This document shows positions 36,295-44,419 of a stretch of DNA of 64,000 bases, one piece after another. The notes under the pieces are model-generated. The model was not told where the DNA came from. It saw only the letters and a list, made by a program, of their open reading frames with translations, and ran no database searches. The DNA comes from Variovorax sp. 770b2 (GTDB lineage Bacteria > Pseudomonadota > Gammaproteobacteria > Burkholderiales > Burkholderiaceae_C): contig NZ_FOXJ01000010.1 of NCBI RefSeq assembly GCF_900115685.1, positions 62,001 through 126,000 on the forward strand. The letters run 5' to 3'. Made by a program: the position numbers and the translations under genes. Positions within the stretch are counted from its first letter, which is position 1. Each line of letters begins with the position of its first letter.

Positions 36295-37254
36295 ATGGCC
36301 CAGTACGGCGTGAATTCACCAGTCGGCGTGATCGAAGGAGCCGCCAGCCAGAGCGGCGTGTCCTGGGGGGCGATCTTTGCCGGCGCCGCGGGCGCGGCAT
36401 CGCTGTCGCTCATTCTTCTCTTGCTCGGCACGGGGCTGGGCATGTCGTCGATCAGCCCGTGGGCGAGTCAAGGCGCGAGTGCCGCCACCATCGGCGTCGC
36501 GACCATCCTGTGGCTCACGTTCACGCAGATCGCCGCCTCGGGCATGGGCGGCTACCTGGCCGGCCGGCTGCGCACCAAGTGGGCCGGCGTGCACACCGAC
36601 GAGGTGTACTTCCGCGACACGGCCCATGGTTTTCTCGCCTGGTCGGTGGCGACGCTGCTGACGGCGGCGCTCCTCGGCTCGGTCGTGGGCTCGATCCTCG
36701 GCGCCGGTGCGCAAGCTGGCGCCACGGTGGCCGGCGGTGCGGCCACGGCTGCAACGGCAGCGGGTGCGGCGGGTGCCGGTGCCGCGGCTTCGGGATCGCA
36801 GTCACCTTCGGAGGCCGGCCCCGGTCCGATGAACTACTTCATCGACTCGCTGTTCCGCCGCGATGCGGGCGCCACGCCTGCGACCCCGGGTGACGCCAGC
36901 GCCACGCCCGCGGCGCCCGATCGCCCTGCTGCCGCAACCAACGCGGAGGTCAGCCGCATCTTCCTGAACAGCATCCGCACCGGCGCACTTCCGCCCGACG
37001 ACGCGCGGTACGTGGGCCAGGTCGTCGCGCAGCGCACCGGCCTCGGCCAGCAGGACGCGGAAAAGCGCGTGACCGACACCTACGCGAAGGCCCAGGCCGC
37101 GCTCAAGGATGCGCAGGCGAAGGCGAAGGAGGCAGCCGATGCGGCGCGCAAGGCGTCGGCCTATGGCTCGCTGTGGCTGGTGATCTCGATGCTCATCGGC
37201 GCCTTCGTCGCGAGCTTCGCGGCCACCTATGGCGGCCGTCGGCGGGACCTCTGA
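36295..37254 (+). CDS. Membrane protein with glycine/alanine-rich core, unknown function
   Basis: 319 residues, ATG 36295 with AAGGAGCAGCC. Four membrane segments are visible: near 25-50 (AIFAGAAGAASLSLILLLLG), 60-85, 110-140 (FLAWSVATLLTAALLGSVVGSIL) and the C-terminal SLWLVISMLIGAFVASFAATYGG. Between segments three and four lie an Ala/Gly/Pro-rich linker and a helical stretch with many Lys/Ala (AKAQAALKDAQAKAKEAADAARKA). Similar proteins are known from many Burkholderiales as hypothetical or transmembrane proteins. It leads the small-gene cluster that includes Ku. Confidence 0.82.
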   Translation: MAQYGVNSPVGVIEGAASQSGVSWGAIFAGAAGAASLSLILLLLGTGLGMSSISPWASQGASAATIGVATILWLTFTQIAASGMGGYLAGRLRTKWAGVHTDEVYFRDTAHGFLAWSVATLLTAALLGSVVGSILGAGAQAGATVAGGAATAATAAGAAGAGAAASGSQSPSEAGPGPMNYFIDSLFRRDAGATPATPGDASATPAAPDRPAAATNAEVSRIFLNSIRTGALPPDDARYVGQVVAQRTGLGQQDAEKRVTDTYAKAQAALKDAQAKAKEAADAARKASAYGSLWLVISMLIGAFVASFAATYGGRRRDL

Positions 37255-37289
37255 ACGGCGTCCACCCCCTTCCATTCAAGGAGATTTCC

Positions 37290-37364
37290 ATGCGCTCACT
37301 TCTGCTGTTTTTTCTTGGCGTGCCCATCCCGGTGATCATCCTGATCGCGTTGTTCTTCCATTGA
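37290..37364 (+). CDS. 24-residue single-helix membrane peptide
   Basis: A short frame, ATG 37290 with AAGGAG six bases upstream, codes for 24 residues: MRSLLLFFLGVPIPV followed by IILIALFFH. It is almost wholly hydrophobic with a central GxPxP. It starts 35 bp after the preceding membrane protein. The good ribosome binding site, basic N-terminal residue and hydrophobic core argue for a real microprotein. Function unknown; it could be a small partner of the membrane protein. Confidence 0.65.
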   Translation: MRSLLLFFLGVPIPVIILIALFFH

Positions 37365-37546
37365 ACGGCGCCGTGGTGCCGCCGTCCGCGACCGCACCCG
37401 CACCCGCTCCCTGCGCATACAGCCGATGCTGAAGTACGCCTACGTAGCTTCGCATTCGTCGGGCCGAATCTGCTTGCATGAGGCGCAGGCCAACCAACGC
37501 AACCCGTTCCCCGGCAACCCCGCCCCGTCCTCACAAGGAGATCGAC

Positions 37547-37957
37547 ATGAGCAACAGACCGGCAGCCGGTTCCGGCGACGGAACCCGTCCCGCCACCAGT
37601 GGCGGCGTGGACAACATGGGCGGCGGCGAGAGCTTCTCCGGAAAGAAGACCGCTGCGGGCGAGGACGTTTCAGGCCCCGCGCCGCCCGAGCGCATGCAGG
37701 ACAAGCGCAATGACGTGGAGGCCACGAAGCAGGACGACTCCGCAGCGTTCGGTCTGACCGAGGACCTCACGCCCGAAAGCAACCGCGAGCCGTCGGAGGG
37801 CGCACCAGCGCCCTCATCGGACGCCCGCGAAGAAGCCATCCGCCGCGCCGCATACGACGCGTACCAGCGCCGTGGCGGCGAAGCCGGACACGAGACCGAG
37901 GACTGGCTCGAAGCCGAGGCGCAAGTCGACCGCCAGGCCGGGCGCGAGCGCGGCTGA
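37547..37957 (+). CDS. DUF2934 domain protein
   Basis: 136 residues from ATG 37547, with AAGGAG nearby. The N-terminal 90 residues are hydrophilic and low in complexity (Gly, Ser, Glu), likely disordered. The C-terminus REEAIRRAAYDAYQRRGG and the following ETEDWLEAEAQV match the DUF2934 motif (IRxxAYxxYxxRG...DWxxAE). DUF2934 proteins are common in soil bacteria and often encoded near DNA-repair and stress genes. No enzymatic motif is present. Confidence 0.82.
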   Translation: MSNRPAAGSGDGTRPATSGGVDNMGGGESFSGKKTAAGEDVSGPAPPERMQDKRNDVEATKQDDSAAFGLTEDLTPESNREPSEGAPAPSSDAREEAIRRAAYDAYQRRGGEAGHETEDWLEAEAQVDRQAGRERG

Positions 37958-38086
37958 TTGCGCCCGGCACCTCGCCCGCTGCGTTCGTTGTCAGATGCCG
38001 GAATACAAGACAGTTCAGCCTTGTCCGACGCCGGCCTCCGCGCTCGAAGATCCAGACTCCTGCCTTCACCATTGGAGGACCGAGAG

Positions 38087-38311
38087 ATGAACAGCCGTGA
38101 TCCACGAGGTCATCAGCACCCACAACCGCCGCGCGGGGAGTTCTGGCTCCTGGTCGCCGTGGCGGTCCTGATCGCCACGCTGGCGCTGCTGCACCTTGCT
38201 GTGCAACGCGAGCGCGCTGCCGGCGCGGCAGCGGTCGACTTCCAGCTTCTCTCCGGATCGCCAGCGAAAAGCACCATAGAGGCGATGCGCGGGCCGCGCG
38301 AAGTGCGATGA
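38087..38311 (+). CDS. Small membrane protein, unknown function
   Basis: 74 residues from ATG 38087 with GGAGG eight bases upstream. A proline-rich, charged N-terminus (RDPRGHQHPQPPRGE) precedes one membrane helix, FWLLVAVAVLIATLALLHLAV; the rest is polar. The stop overlaps the next start (ATGA), so it is translated together with the DUF3606 gene. I do not recognise a family. Confidence 0.65.
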   Translation: MNSRDPRGHQHPQPPRGEFWLLVAVAVLIATLALLHLAVQRERAAGAAAVDFQLLSGSPAKSTIEAMRGPREVR

Positions 38312-38535
38312 CGCGAGCGATCCGACCGGGTGCGAAAAGCATCTCGACCCCCACGCCCGCCGCGGCGAAGGCGTGGGCCGATCACCTGGGGTGCTCCGCC
38401 GCCGAACTCAGGATCGCGATGCGCGCCGTCGGCACTTCGGTGGAGCGCGTGCAGGCTTACCTCGATGCGCTCAGGCGCCGAGAAAGCGCGGCACCGAACG
38501 GCGGCGCCCGCATCGGCCAGGCCGCAGCGCCATGA
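38308..38535 (+). CDS. DUF3606 domain protein
   Basis: 75 residues. The core AKAWADHLGCSAAELRIAMRAVGTSVERVQAYL matches the DUF3606 pattern (W...LGxxxxELxxAVxxVGxxxxxV). It is a short helical protein of unknown function. ATGA overlaps on both sides join it to the membrane protein before and the 119-residue protein after, so the three are a translationally coupled unit. Confidence 0.75.
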   Translation: MTRAIRPGAKSISTPTPAAAKAWADHLGCSAAELRIAMRAVGTSVERVQAYLDALRRRESAAPNGGARIGQAAAP

Positions 38536-38891
38536 GCACAGGCACGCAAGATGTCCTGCGCCGGATCGCGGTCCATGTGGAGGAAGCGCCATCCGGCGGA
38601 TTCGAGTGGGTGCTGAGCGAAGCCGATGACGACGAGGACGAAGGGCCGTGGCGATCCTTGAAGCGCGCCCGCAAGGCGGCCCACACCTACAAGGCATCGA
38701 TGGCGGATGGCCTCCTCGCGCTGCAATCGCTCATCGACGACCTGGATGCCGGGCCGCGAAGGCCGACAGGCGCCGAGCCCGATTCGACAACCGTGCGAGC
38801 CGGCAAGGAGCAGGCCCGCAGGGCAGCGAAACCCGGGAGTGAAAAGAAACCCGCCACGGGAAGTGCGTTCGGATTCGGCTTGATGAAGTAG
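38532..38891 (+). CDS. Hypothetical protein, 119 residues
   Basis: ATG 38532 overlaps the preceding stop (ATGA). The N-terminal part (VLRRIAVHVEEAPSGGFEWVLSEADDDEDEGPWRSLKRARKAAHTYKASMADGL) has a strand-rich start and a charged helix; the C-terminus is basic and low in complexity (KEQARRAAKPGSEKKPATGSAFGFGLMK). The basic tail and the Ku gene next door suggest nucleic-acid contact, but this is inference. No named family recognised. Confidence 0.65.
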   Translation: MSTGTQDVLRRIAVHVEEAPSGGFEWVLSEADDDEDEGPWRSLKRARKAAHTYKASMADGLLALQSLIDDLDAGPRRPTGAEPDSTTVRAGKEQARRAAKPGSEKKPATGSAFGFGLMK

Positions 38892-39016
38892 TGCGCGTGC
38901 GCCAACGGCTCGAAGAGCCCGGTACGCTCCTGTTCCCGGGTGTGCGCCACGTCCTCCCGGCGGCATTGGCCATGTCCCACAACACGGCAAGGCTGCGCAG
39001 GACAGGCTTGCCGATC

Positions 39017-39045
39017 GCCGGCCTTCGCCGGCGCCGTTTTCTTCT
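39017..39045 (+). terminator. Intrinsic terminator after the small-gene operon
   Basis: GCCGGC (39017-39022), loop CTTC, GCCGGC (39027-39032), then GCCG and TTTTCTTCT. It lies 126 bp after the stop of the 119-residue gene and 23 bp before the Ku start, so it ends the upstream operon and may partly insulate or attenuate ku. Confidence 0.65.
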
Positions 39046-39067
39046 CAGCATTGGAGGATGAACCACC

Positions 39068-39982
39068 ATGGCCACAGGCAGCAGGACCCTTTGGAAAGGC
39101 GCGATCACTTTCGGGCTGGTCCATATCCCGGTGGGCTTGCACACGGCGAGCACCGAGCAGGGCATCGATTTCGACTGGCTCGACAAGCGCAGCATGGACC
39201 CGGTGGGCTACAAGCGCATCAACAAGAAGACGGGCAAGGAGATCGACAAGGACAACATCGTCAAGGGCTTCGAGTACGAGGATGGCAAGTACGTGGTGAT
39301 CTCGCCCGACGAGATCGAGGCGGTGTATCCGCGCACGACGCAGACCATCGAGATCCAGCGCTTCATCGACGCCAATGAGATTCCCTTCGTGTACCTGGAG
39401 CGTCCCTACTACGTGGCGCCGGTCAACAAGGGGCAGAAGGTCTACGCGCTCCTTCGCGAAGTGCTCGTCAAGACCGGCAAGGTCGGGCTGGCCAAGGTGG
39501 TGATTTCCACCAAGCAGCACCTGGCCGTGCTGGTGCCGTCGGGCAAGGCCCTGGTGCTCAACCTGCTGCGGTGGGGCGACGAGGTGAAGCCGCTGGAAGG
39601 CCTGGACCTGCCCGCCGCCGGGATCAAGGGCGCGAAGATCACCGCGGCGGAGATGAAGATGGCCGAGCAGCTCGTGGGCGACATGTCGGGCAAATGGGAG
39701 CCGGAAGACTTCACCGATGAGTTCAAGCACGCCGTGATGAAGATCGTGCACAAGAAGGTGAAGGCCGGCGACACCGAAACCGTCATCCAGCCGGAGGAAG
39801 AGGCGCCGGAAGAAAGCTCCAATGTGATCGACCTCACCGAGTTGCTCAAGCGCAGCCTGAAGGGCGGAAAGGCCGCTCCCGCGAGCAAGAAGCGGAGCGC
39901 CGGGGCCGCGGCCAAGTCGGGTGGAACCGCGCGCAAGGCCGCGTCGAAGAAGACCGGCGCCAAGGGCCGGAAGGCGGCATAG
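39068..39982 (+). CDS. ku: Ku protein for non-homologous end joining
   Basis: 304 residues. SRTLWKGAITFGLVHIPVGLHTA, VVISPDEIEAVYPRTTQTIEIQRFIDANEIPF and YALLREVLVKTGKVGLAKVVI are hallmark stretches of the bacterial Ku core, which forms a ring dimer around DNA ends. The C-terminal 45 residues are lysine- and alanine-rich (ASKKRSAGAAAKSGGTARKAASKK), the tail that binds DNA and assists ligase. The partner ligase LigD is not within the window. A ribosome binding site, GGAGG, lies just upstream (39054-39058). Confidence 0.97.
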   Translation: MATGSRTLWKGAITFGLVHIPVGLHTASTEQGIDFDWLDKRSMDPVGYKRINKKTGKEIDKDNIVKGFEYEDGKYVVISPDEIEAVYPRTTQTIEIQRFIDANEIPFVYLERPYYVAPVNKGQKVYALLREVLVKTGKVGLAKVVISTKQHLAVLVPSGKALVLNLLRWGDEVKPLEGLDLPAAGIKGAKITAAEMKMAEQLVGDMSGKWEPEDFTDEFKHAVMKIVHKKVKAGDTETVIQPEEEAPEESSNVIDLTELLKRSLKGGKAAPASKKRSAGAAAKSGGTARKAASKKTGAKGRKAA

Positions 39983-40504
39983 CCGCATCCCCCCGTGCCC
40001 GCGCCTTCGCTATCCGCAGGCGTCTCGACGACAAACGCGTGCAGCCCCTGCGATCCTGCCTTCCCGAAAGCAAAGGAATGCGCCAGCCGACCGCGCGCGA
40101 CGACATACGGACGGACCAGCGGCCAAAAAAATGCCCAGCGCGAGGCTGGGCTGAATGCAGTCTGCTGTCACACAGAAGGGCCCCGCTCGCGGGAGGGAGG
40201 GAGGAGGAGAAGGGAGCGAGGCGTTTGAAATTTAGCGCCGCGCGGCATGCAGGTCACGTCGGACGACGCCGCGTGTCCTGTTTTTTTTTGGGGCTTGCGA
40301 GCTTCCCCGAGGCGAGGTGGCGGGGCGAACGGCAAGCGGTCGCCCCGGTGTTCGCGCGCGGGGCGCAGCTGCCGCCTTTCGCCTCTTTCCGGACACCGGA
40401 AAAAATGGCATGTTGGGTCATCGGGTCATTGAGTTATTGAGTGAGGGCCAGGTACGCGCCGAGGTCGGTCGCCAGTACCCGGTACCGCGCACGGGAACCA
40501 GGAC
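39983..40504. other. Gene-free gap after ku
   Basis: About 520 bases without a convincing gene. At 40133-40151 there is a 7-bp stem (GCCCAGC / GCTGGGC, loop GCGAG) flanked on its left by AAAAAAA, so it reads as an intrinsic terminator on the minus strand. No minus-strand gene ends nearby, so its client is unclear. A run of nine T at 40279-40287 is also present. Open frames here are low in coding character. Confidence 0.5.
40133..40151 (-). terminator. Orphan intrinsic terminator on the minus strand
   Basis: Stem GCCCAGC/GCTGGGC with a 5-base loop, followed on the minus strand by ATTTTTTT. The only minus-strand gene upstream ends at 41329, beyond the TPR gene, so this could catch transcripts running through from there. 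Confidence 0.55.
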
Positions 40505-41341
40505 GTGAAAGCACCGGTCGATTTTTCGCAGTCGTTGCGCGCGGTGTCGCAGTCGCTCGGATTGTCGCGCCACGCGGTAGGCAAGCTCATCGAGCTGGGC
40601 TTCGTGGCGCCCGTGAAAGCGCGGGGTAAGGCCTGGAAGTTCTCCTTCCAGGACCTCGTGCTCCTTCGGTCCGCTCACGAGCTGCGCGCGGCGCGCATTC
40701 CCACGCGGCAGATCCTCCAGGCGCTGCGCCAGCTCAGGGCCAGCCTGCCCGAAGCGCAGCCGCTGCAGGGCATGCGGATCACCGCCGAGGGCGATCGCGT
40801 GACCGTCAGGCTGGGCGATGCGCAGTGGGAACCCCAGACAGGGCAATTCGTGCTCGATCTCCAGGTCGCTTCGGGTGACGACAGCGCATTGCGCTTCCTT
40901 CCCCGGCCGCACGAGCCGGCCGTCGATGCGGCCACGCTCGATGCGCGCTTTGCCAAGGCCCAGGCGCTGGAGGAAACCAGCCCCGAGGCTGCGAAGGCGC
41001 TGTACCGGCGCATCCTGAAAGACGATCCCTCGTACGCCCACGCGTACCTGAACCTGGGCTTCATGCTGTGCGAATCCGGCCGGTGCGACGCAGCCGCGGC
41101 GCTCTACGAAGACGGCGTGCGTTTTTGCGCCGACGATCCGCTGATGCATTTCAACCAGGCCGTGGCGCGCGAGGGGATCGGCGACGTCGACGGGGCATTG
41201 GCAAGCTACGAAGAAGCGCTGCGGCTGCAACCGGACCTTCTGGACGCGCATCGCAATGCCGCCCTGCTCTGTGCGCAGGTCGGGAAGCAGCAGATGGCGA
41301 TACGGCACTTCAGCGCGTTCAGGCGCCTTCAAAGAACCTGA
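40505..41341 (+). CDS. MerR-like HTH and tetratricopeptide repeat protein
   Basis: 278 residues from GTG 40505. Residues about 10-70 form a MerR-type winged helix (LGLSRHAVGKLIELGFVAPVKARGKAWKFSFQDLVLL, then IPTRQILQALRQLRASL). Residues about 145-270 contain three to four TPR units (AKALYRRILKDDPSYAHAYLNLGFML, AALYEDGVRFCADDPLMHFNQAVAR, ALASYEEALRLQPDLLDAHRNAALL). It is probably a DNA-binding regulator with protein-interaction repeats. Its position after ku suggests a link with DNA repair, but this is inference. The end overlaps the convergent DUF3237 gene by 13 bp. Confidence 0.82.
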   Translation: MKAPVDFSQSLRAVSQSLGLSRHAVGKLIELGFVAPVKARGKAWKFSFQDLVLLRSAHELRAARIPTRQILQALRQLRASLPEAQPLQGMRITAEGDRVTVRLGDAQWEPQTGQFVLDLQVASGDDSALRFLPRPHEPAVDAATLDARFAKAQALEETSPEAAKALYRRILKDDPSYAHAYLNLGFMLCESGRCDAAAALYEDGVRFCADDPLMHFNQAVAREGIGDVDGALASYEEALRLQPDLLDAHRNAALLCAQVGKQQMAIRHFSAFRRLQRT

Positions 41342-41829
41342 TAGATGCGAAAGTCGATCCGCCCTGCCGACAGTTCGTTGTAGCCGACGAGAACCAGCTC
41401 GTTCAGCCAGAGGTAGCGCTCGTCCGAGGTCTCCAGCTTCGGCGTGGTGCGCAGGTACGTCTCGCCGAACGCCAGGCGCTCGCCCTTGGCCAGCCGCTTT
41501 CTGCCGTCCGGTGGCAGCTTGGCGACGCCCTTGCTTTCGAAGTAGACGAGCGCACCGTCGTCGGTGCGGATTGCACCGCGAATGTCGAGCCGGCTGATGC
41601 CGTCTGCGCCGATCACGACCCAGTCGACGCTGCCCGGCAGGAATTCGCCGCGCAGCTTCGGCCCCTCCAGCTGGCCGCCTTTGCCGATGTAGGGGACCAG
41701 CGTGCCGCGTGGCGTGGGGATGGCGATCGGCGTCTCGAGGTCGACCCGCAGATCGCACAGATGCCTGATCGGCATTGCCTGGCGCAGTGGCTGCTCCAGG
41801 AGCGGTTGCGCGGTGAGGAGGGCGTTCAT
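41329..41829 (-). CDS. DUF3237 family protein
   Basis: 166 residues. The N-terminal 20 residues precede HLCDLRVDLETPIAIPTPRGTLVPYIGKGGQLEGPKLRGEFLPGSVDWVV, and the rest contains GISRLDIRGAIRTDDGALVYFESKG and FGETYLRTTPKLETSDERYLWLN. This is the DUF3237 beta-barrel, often found with aromatic or terpenoid degradation genes and of unknown reaction. It lies 4 bp after the SnoaL-like gene and is cotranscribed with it. The last 13 bases overlap the convergent TPR gene. Confidence 0.85.
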   Translation of the reverse strand: MNALLTAQPLLEQPLRQAMPIRHLCDLRVDLETPIAIPTPRGTLVPYIGKGGQLEGPKLRGEFLPGSVDWVVIGADGISRLDIRGAIRTDDGALVYFESKGVAKLPPDGRKRLAKGERLAFGETYLRTTPKLETSDERYLWLNELVLVGYNELSAGRIDFRIYQVL

Positions 41830-41833
41830 GGCG

Positions 41834-42226
41834 TCAGCTCAAGGCGGCCTTGACTTGCGCATAGTCGAAGAACGTGTCCTTGCGTGTGATGAGCCCGGCG
41901 CTGTCCACCTCGACGACGTCCAGTGCATGGAAGCCGCGGCGCTCCTTGCCAGGGGGTTGGAAGGTCAGGGTCCAGTCGAGCGTCCAGTGCCCGTCGCCCA
42001 GGAGCAGGCGGTGGATCTCCACGCCGAAGCCGGGATAGCGCTCGAAGACGCCGGCGAACTCATGCAGCAACGCGGCCTCGCCCCGCACCTGGGCGCCGCG
42101 GCCGTGCGCCTGGAAGGTCGAGTCGGGTGCGTGCAGCGCGAGGATGGCTTGGGGATCGTGCGAGAGCCACGCGGCGGCGTAGCGATCGGCAATGGCGGCC
42201 AGGTCCAGCTTGACAGGTTCAGACAT
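41834..42226 (-). CDS. SnoaL/NTF2-like family protein
   Basis: 130 residues. The N-terminus IADRYAAAWLSHDPQAILALHAPDSTFQAHG and the C-terminal VVEVDSAGLITRKDTFFDYAQVKAAL are typical of SnoaL-like small polyketide cyclase or isomerase proteins with the cone-shaped NTF2 fold. The ligand is unknown. AAAGG lies six bases before ATG 42226. It is the first gene of a two-gene unit with DUF3237, divergent from an HxlR regulator. Confidence 0.85.
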   Translation of the reverse strand: MSEPVKLDLAAIADRYAAAWLSHDPQAILALHAPDSTFQAHGRGAQVRGEAALLHEFAGVFERYPGFGVEIHRLLLGDGHWTLDWTLTFQPPGKERRGFHALDVVEVDSAGLITRKDTFFDYAQVKAALS

Positions 42227-42327
42227 GAGAAACCTTTCGATGTGGTTCAGTGGATGGTCACGGAAAGCCCCATGGATTCCGCGGTGCGCAAGGAGGTTTG
42301 CAAGCCGCCTCGCGAACGCTGGCGACT

Positions 42328-42359
42328 ATACCTATGATTTTCATAGTGACAAGAGGTAT
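42328..42359. promoter_or_regulatory. Palindromic operator in the SnoaL/HxlR divergent region
   Basis: CTATGA at 42332-42337 and TCATAG at 42341-42346, spaced by TTT, form a perfect inner inverted repeat; ATACCT at 42328 and AGGTAT at 42354 form an outer one. The element sits just before the HxlR start codon, in the place expected for autoregulation and control of the divergent genes. Confidence 0.6.
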
Positions 42360-42360
42360 G

Positions 42361-42909
42361 ATGCCCAAAATGACCAAGACGCCGAAAAAATCAGCCAGGG
42401 AACCGGAGACGACCGGCCCGGGTTCCAATGCGACCCTCTGCCCGATCGCACGCGCGCAAGACGTTGTCGGGGACCGTTGGACCGTGCTGGTGCTTCGTGA
42501 GCTGTTCCTCGGGAATCGGCGCTTCGAGGAGATCCAGGCGCACACGCAAGCCACGCCGCAAATGGTGGCGAGCCGCCTCAAGAAGCTGGAGTCGGCGGGA
42601 CTGATCGAGCGCCGGCCCTACAGCGAAAGGCCGCCGCGGCACGAGTACCACCTGACGGAGATGGGCATCGCCTTCCACCCGGTGTTCCTCGCTCTTCGCG
42701 CCTGGGGGGAGACATGGTTCAAGTCCGAGGACGAGGAAGTCGCCATTCAGTACATCCACATTCCATGCGGTCAGGACCCCGGCCTGGGCCCCGCCTGCCA
42801 GTCATGCGGAAAGATGATGCGCAGGGAGGAGCTTTCCGCCAAGCTGGGTGGGTCGTTCCACGCCGAGCGGCAAGCGCGGCTGGAGGCCTTCAAAGCCAAT
42901 CGACCGTAG
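42361..42909 (+). CDS. HxlR-family transcriptional regulator
   Basis: 182 residues from ATG 42361; ATG 42358 and 42370 are alternatives. ATLCPIARAQDVVGDRWTVLVLRELFLGNRRFEEIQ is the classic HxlR N-terminus, with TPQMVASRLKKLESAGLIERRPYSERPPRHEYHLTEMG as wing. The extra C-terminal 60 residues contain three cysteines (IPCGQDPGLGPACQSCG), possibly a metal or redox site. HxlR proteins often respond to aldehydes or quinones. It probably controls the divergent SnoaL-DUF3237 unit through the palindrome at its start. Confidence 0.93.
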   Translation: MPKMTKTPKKSAREPETTGPGSNATLCPIARAQDVVGDRWTVLVLRELFLGNRRFEEIQAHTQATPQMVASRLKKLESAGLIERRPYSERPPRHEYHLTEMGIAFHPVFLALRAWGETWFKSEDEEVAIQYIHIPCGQDPGLGPACQSCGKMMRREELSAKLGGSFHAERQARLEAFKANRP

Positions 42910-42935
42910 CGCCGGGCGCGACATCGCCGGCCCCC

Positions 42936-43943
42936 TCAATTGGCGATGCCCACGGCACGCGCGAAAGCACGCCACTTCTCGTCTTCCGCGCGCACGAAGG
43001 ACGACACGAAGGCCGGCGATCCCTCCAGCGGAACGCAGCCCGTGACGCGCAACGCTTCCTTCATTTCCCTGGAGGTCATGATCTCGTTGATCCACCGGTT
43101 CAACTGCGCAACGCGCGCCGACGGCACTTTCTCCGCCACCGCCACCAGGTTCCACTGGCTGATGTCGTAGTCCGCAAGGCCGGCCTCCTGCATCGTCGGA
43201 ACATCCGGCAAGGTGGCGCGCAGCCGGGATGCGCTGGTGACCGCATACGCCTTCACCTTGCCCGACGCGATGTAGGGCAGCAAGGGCATCACGCCGAGCA
43301 TGGCCAGCGGCACCTGGCCGCCGACGACACCGCCGATGGCCTGGGCCCCGCCCTTGTAGGGCACGTGCAGGATCGAGGTTCCCGCCAGCCTGTTGAGCAG
43401 TTCGCCCGCCAGGTGCTGTGGCGTGCCGGTGCCCGAAGTCGCATAGCTCCATGCCTTCGGGTTCCTGCGCGCCTCGGCCAGGAGTGCCTGCAGGTCCGCA
43501 GGCGGCGCGTTGGCCATCGGGCCCACCAGCACCATAGGGCCCTTCGCGAGCATGGCCACCGGCTGCAGGCCGTTGCCCAGTGCGGGCGTGCCTTGTGCGT
43601 CGATGCCGGGTCCTGCCATCGTCACCATCGTGTAGCCGTCCGCGGCCGCCGACGCGGCCGCCTGGACAGCCACCGCGCCCGATGCGCCGGCCCTGTTTTC
43701 CACGACGACCGGTTGGCCGGTCTTGCGGCTGAGCAGTACCGCCGCCCTGCGCGTCAGGGTGTCCGCCGTTCCGCCGGGCGGAAAACCGACGATCCAGGCC
43801 ATGGGTTTTTCGTGCGGCCAGCCGGCCGCGGCCGCACCCCGGGGCGCCGCGGTCGACGGGCTTGCAGCAAAGGCAGCGAGCACGGCGAATGCCGAGAACT
43901 TTGCGCCGGCCGCCACTCTGCGCAAAAAGACGGGCATCGTCAT
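42936..43943 (-). CDS. Bug-family (TctC-like) tripartite tricarboxylate transporter binding protein
   Basis: 335 residues with signal peptide (AKFSAFAVLAAFAASPSTAA). MAWIVGFPPGGTADTLTRRAAVLLSRKTGQPVVVENRAGASGAVAV is the characteristic Bug start. TSGTGTPQHLAGELLNRLAGTSILHVPYKGGAQAI and LPDVPTMQEAGLADYDISQWN are other family marks. Bug proteins bind small carboxylates and are very abundant in beta-proteobacteria; many are orphans. Unusually, this one starts with an ATGA overlap at the end of an operon that begins with the giant adhesin. Confidence 0.93.
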   Translation of the reverse strand: MTMPVFLRRVAAGAKFSAFAVLAAFAASPSTAAPRGAAAAGWPHEKPMAWIVGFPPGGTADTLTRRAAVLLSRKTGQPVVVENRAGASGAVAVQAAASAAADGYTMVTMAGPGIDAQGTPALGNGLQPVAMLAKGPMVLVGPMANAPPADLQALLAEARRNPKAWSYATSGTGTPQHLAGELLNRLAGTSILHVPYKGGAQAIGGVVGGQVPLAMLGVMPLLPYIASGKVKAYAVTSASRLRATLPDVPTMQEAGLADYDISQWNLVAVAEKVPSARVAQLNRWINEIMTSREMKEALRVTGCVPLEGSPAFVSSFVRAEDEKWRAFARAVGIAN

Positions 43944-44419
43944 GGCTTGTCGCGCACGTCGTATCCAACGGGATGCCAGCCATCGGCTTCGAGCCTGAAG
44001 CTCAGTCTTTCGTAGAGCACGTTGCCACTGCCGGTGGACGTCGAGAAATCGATGCTGGCATACACGCCGGCCGGCACGCCGGGGCTGTCACCGGACTGGC
44101 CGATGCGCGCGATGTGGGTCCAGTTGCGCTCGCGCACCGCGGCGACCCGCTTGCGTGCCTGGAGGATCGCGTTCACGTAGTCGGGCTCGGAAAAACTCAC
44201 CCTGATGAACGGCGCGGAAGCCCTCCACAGGTCCGCGCCGAGGCCTTCGTCGATCTGGCGAAGCGTCTGCTGGCTCGCGCGCAGCAGCTCATCGGCGGAC
44301 GCGCCGGGGCCTTGCGAATTGGTTTGGGCCGTGGCCGCCACGCTGGCGGCGGCCAGCAGCAGGCAGGCCCCGAATCGGCGCAACGCAGAAATCTTTGCGC
44401 GCATGGGCATGTGTGTCAT
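43940..44419 (-). CDS. Secreted DUF4019-like protein in the adhesin operon
   Basis: 159 residues with a signal peptide (RFGACLLLAAASVAATAQ). The mature part has SADELLRASQQTLRQIDEGLGADLWRASAPFIRVSFSE and WTHIARIGQSGDSPGVPAGVYASIDFST, resembling the DUF4019 family of small periplasmic proteins. The start overlaps the preceding stop, and its own stop overlaps the Bug gene start (both ATGA). It is periplasmic; a chaperone role for the adhesin is possible but unproven. Confidence 0.78.
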   Translation of the reverse strand: MTHMPMRAKISALRRFGACLLLAAASVAATAQTNSQGPGASADELLRASQQTLRQIDEGLGADLWRASAPFIRVSFSEPDYVNAILQARKRVAAVRERNWTHIARIGQSGDSPGVPAGVYASIDFSTSTGSGNVLYERLSFRLEADGWHPVGYDVRDKP

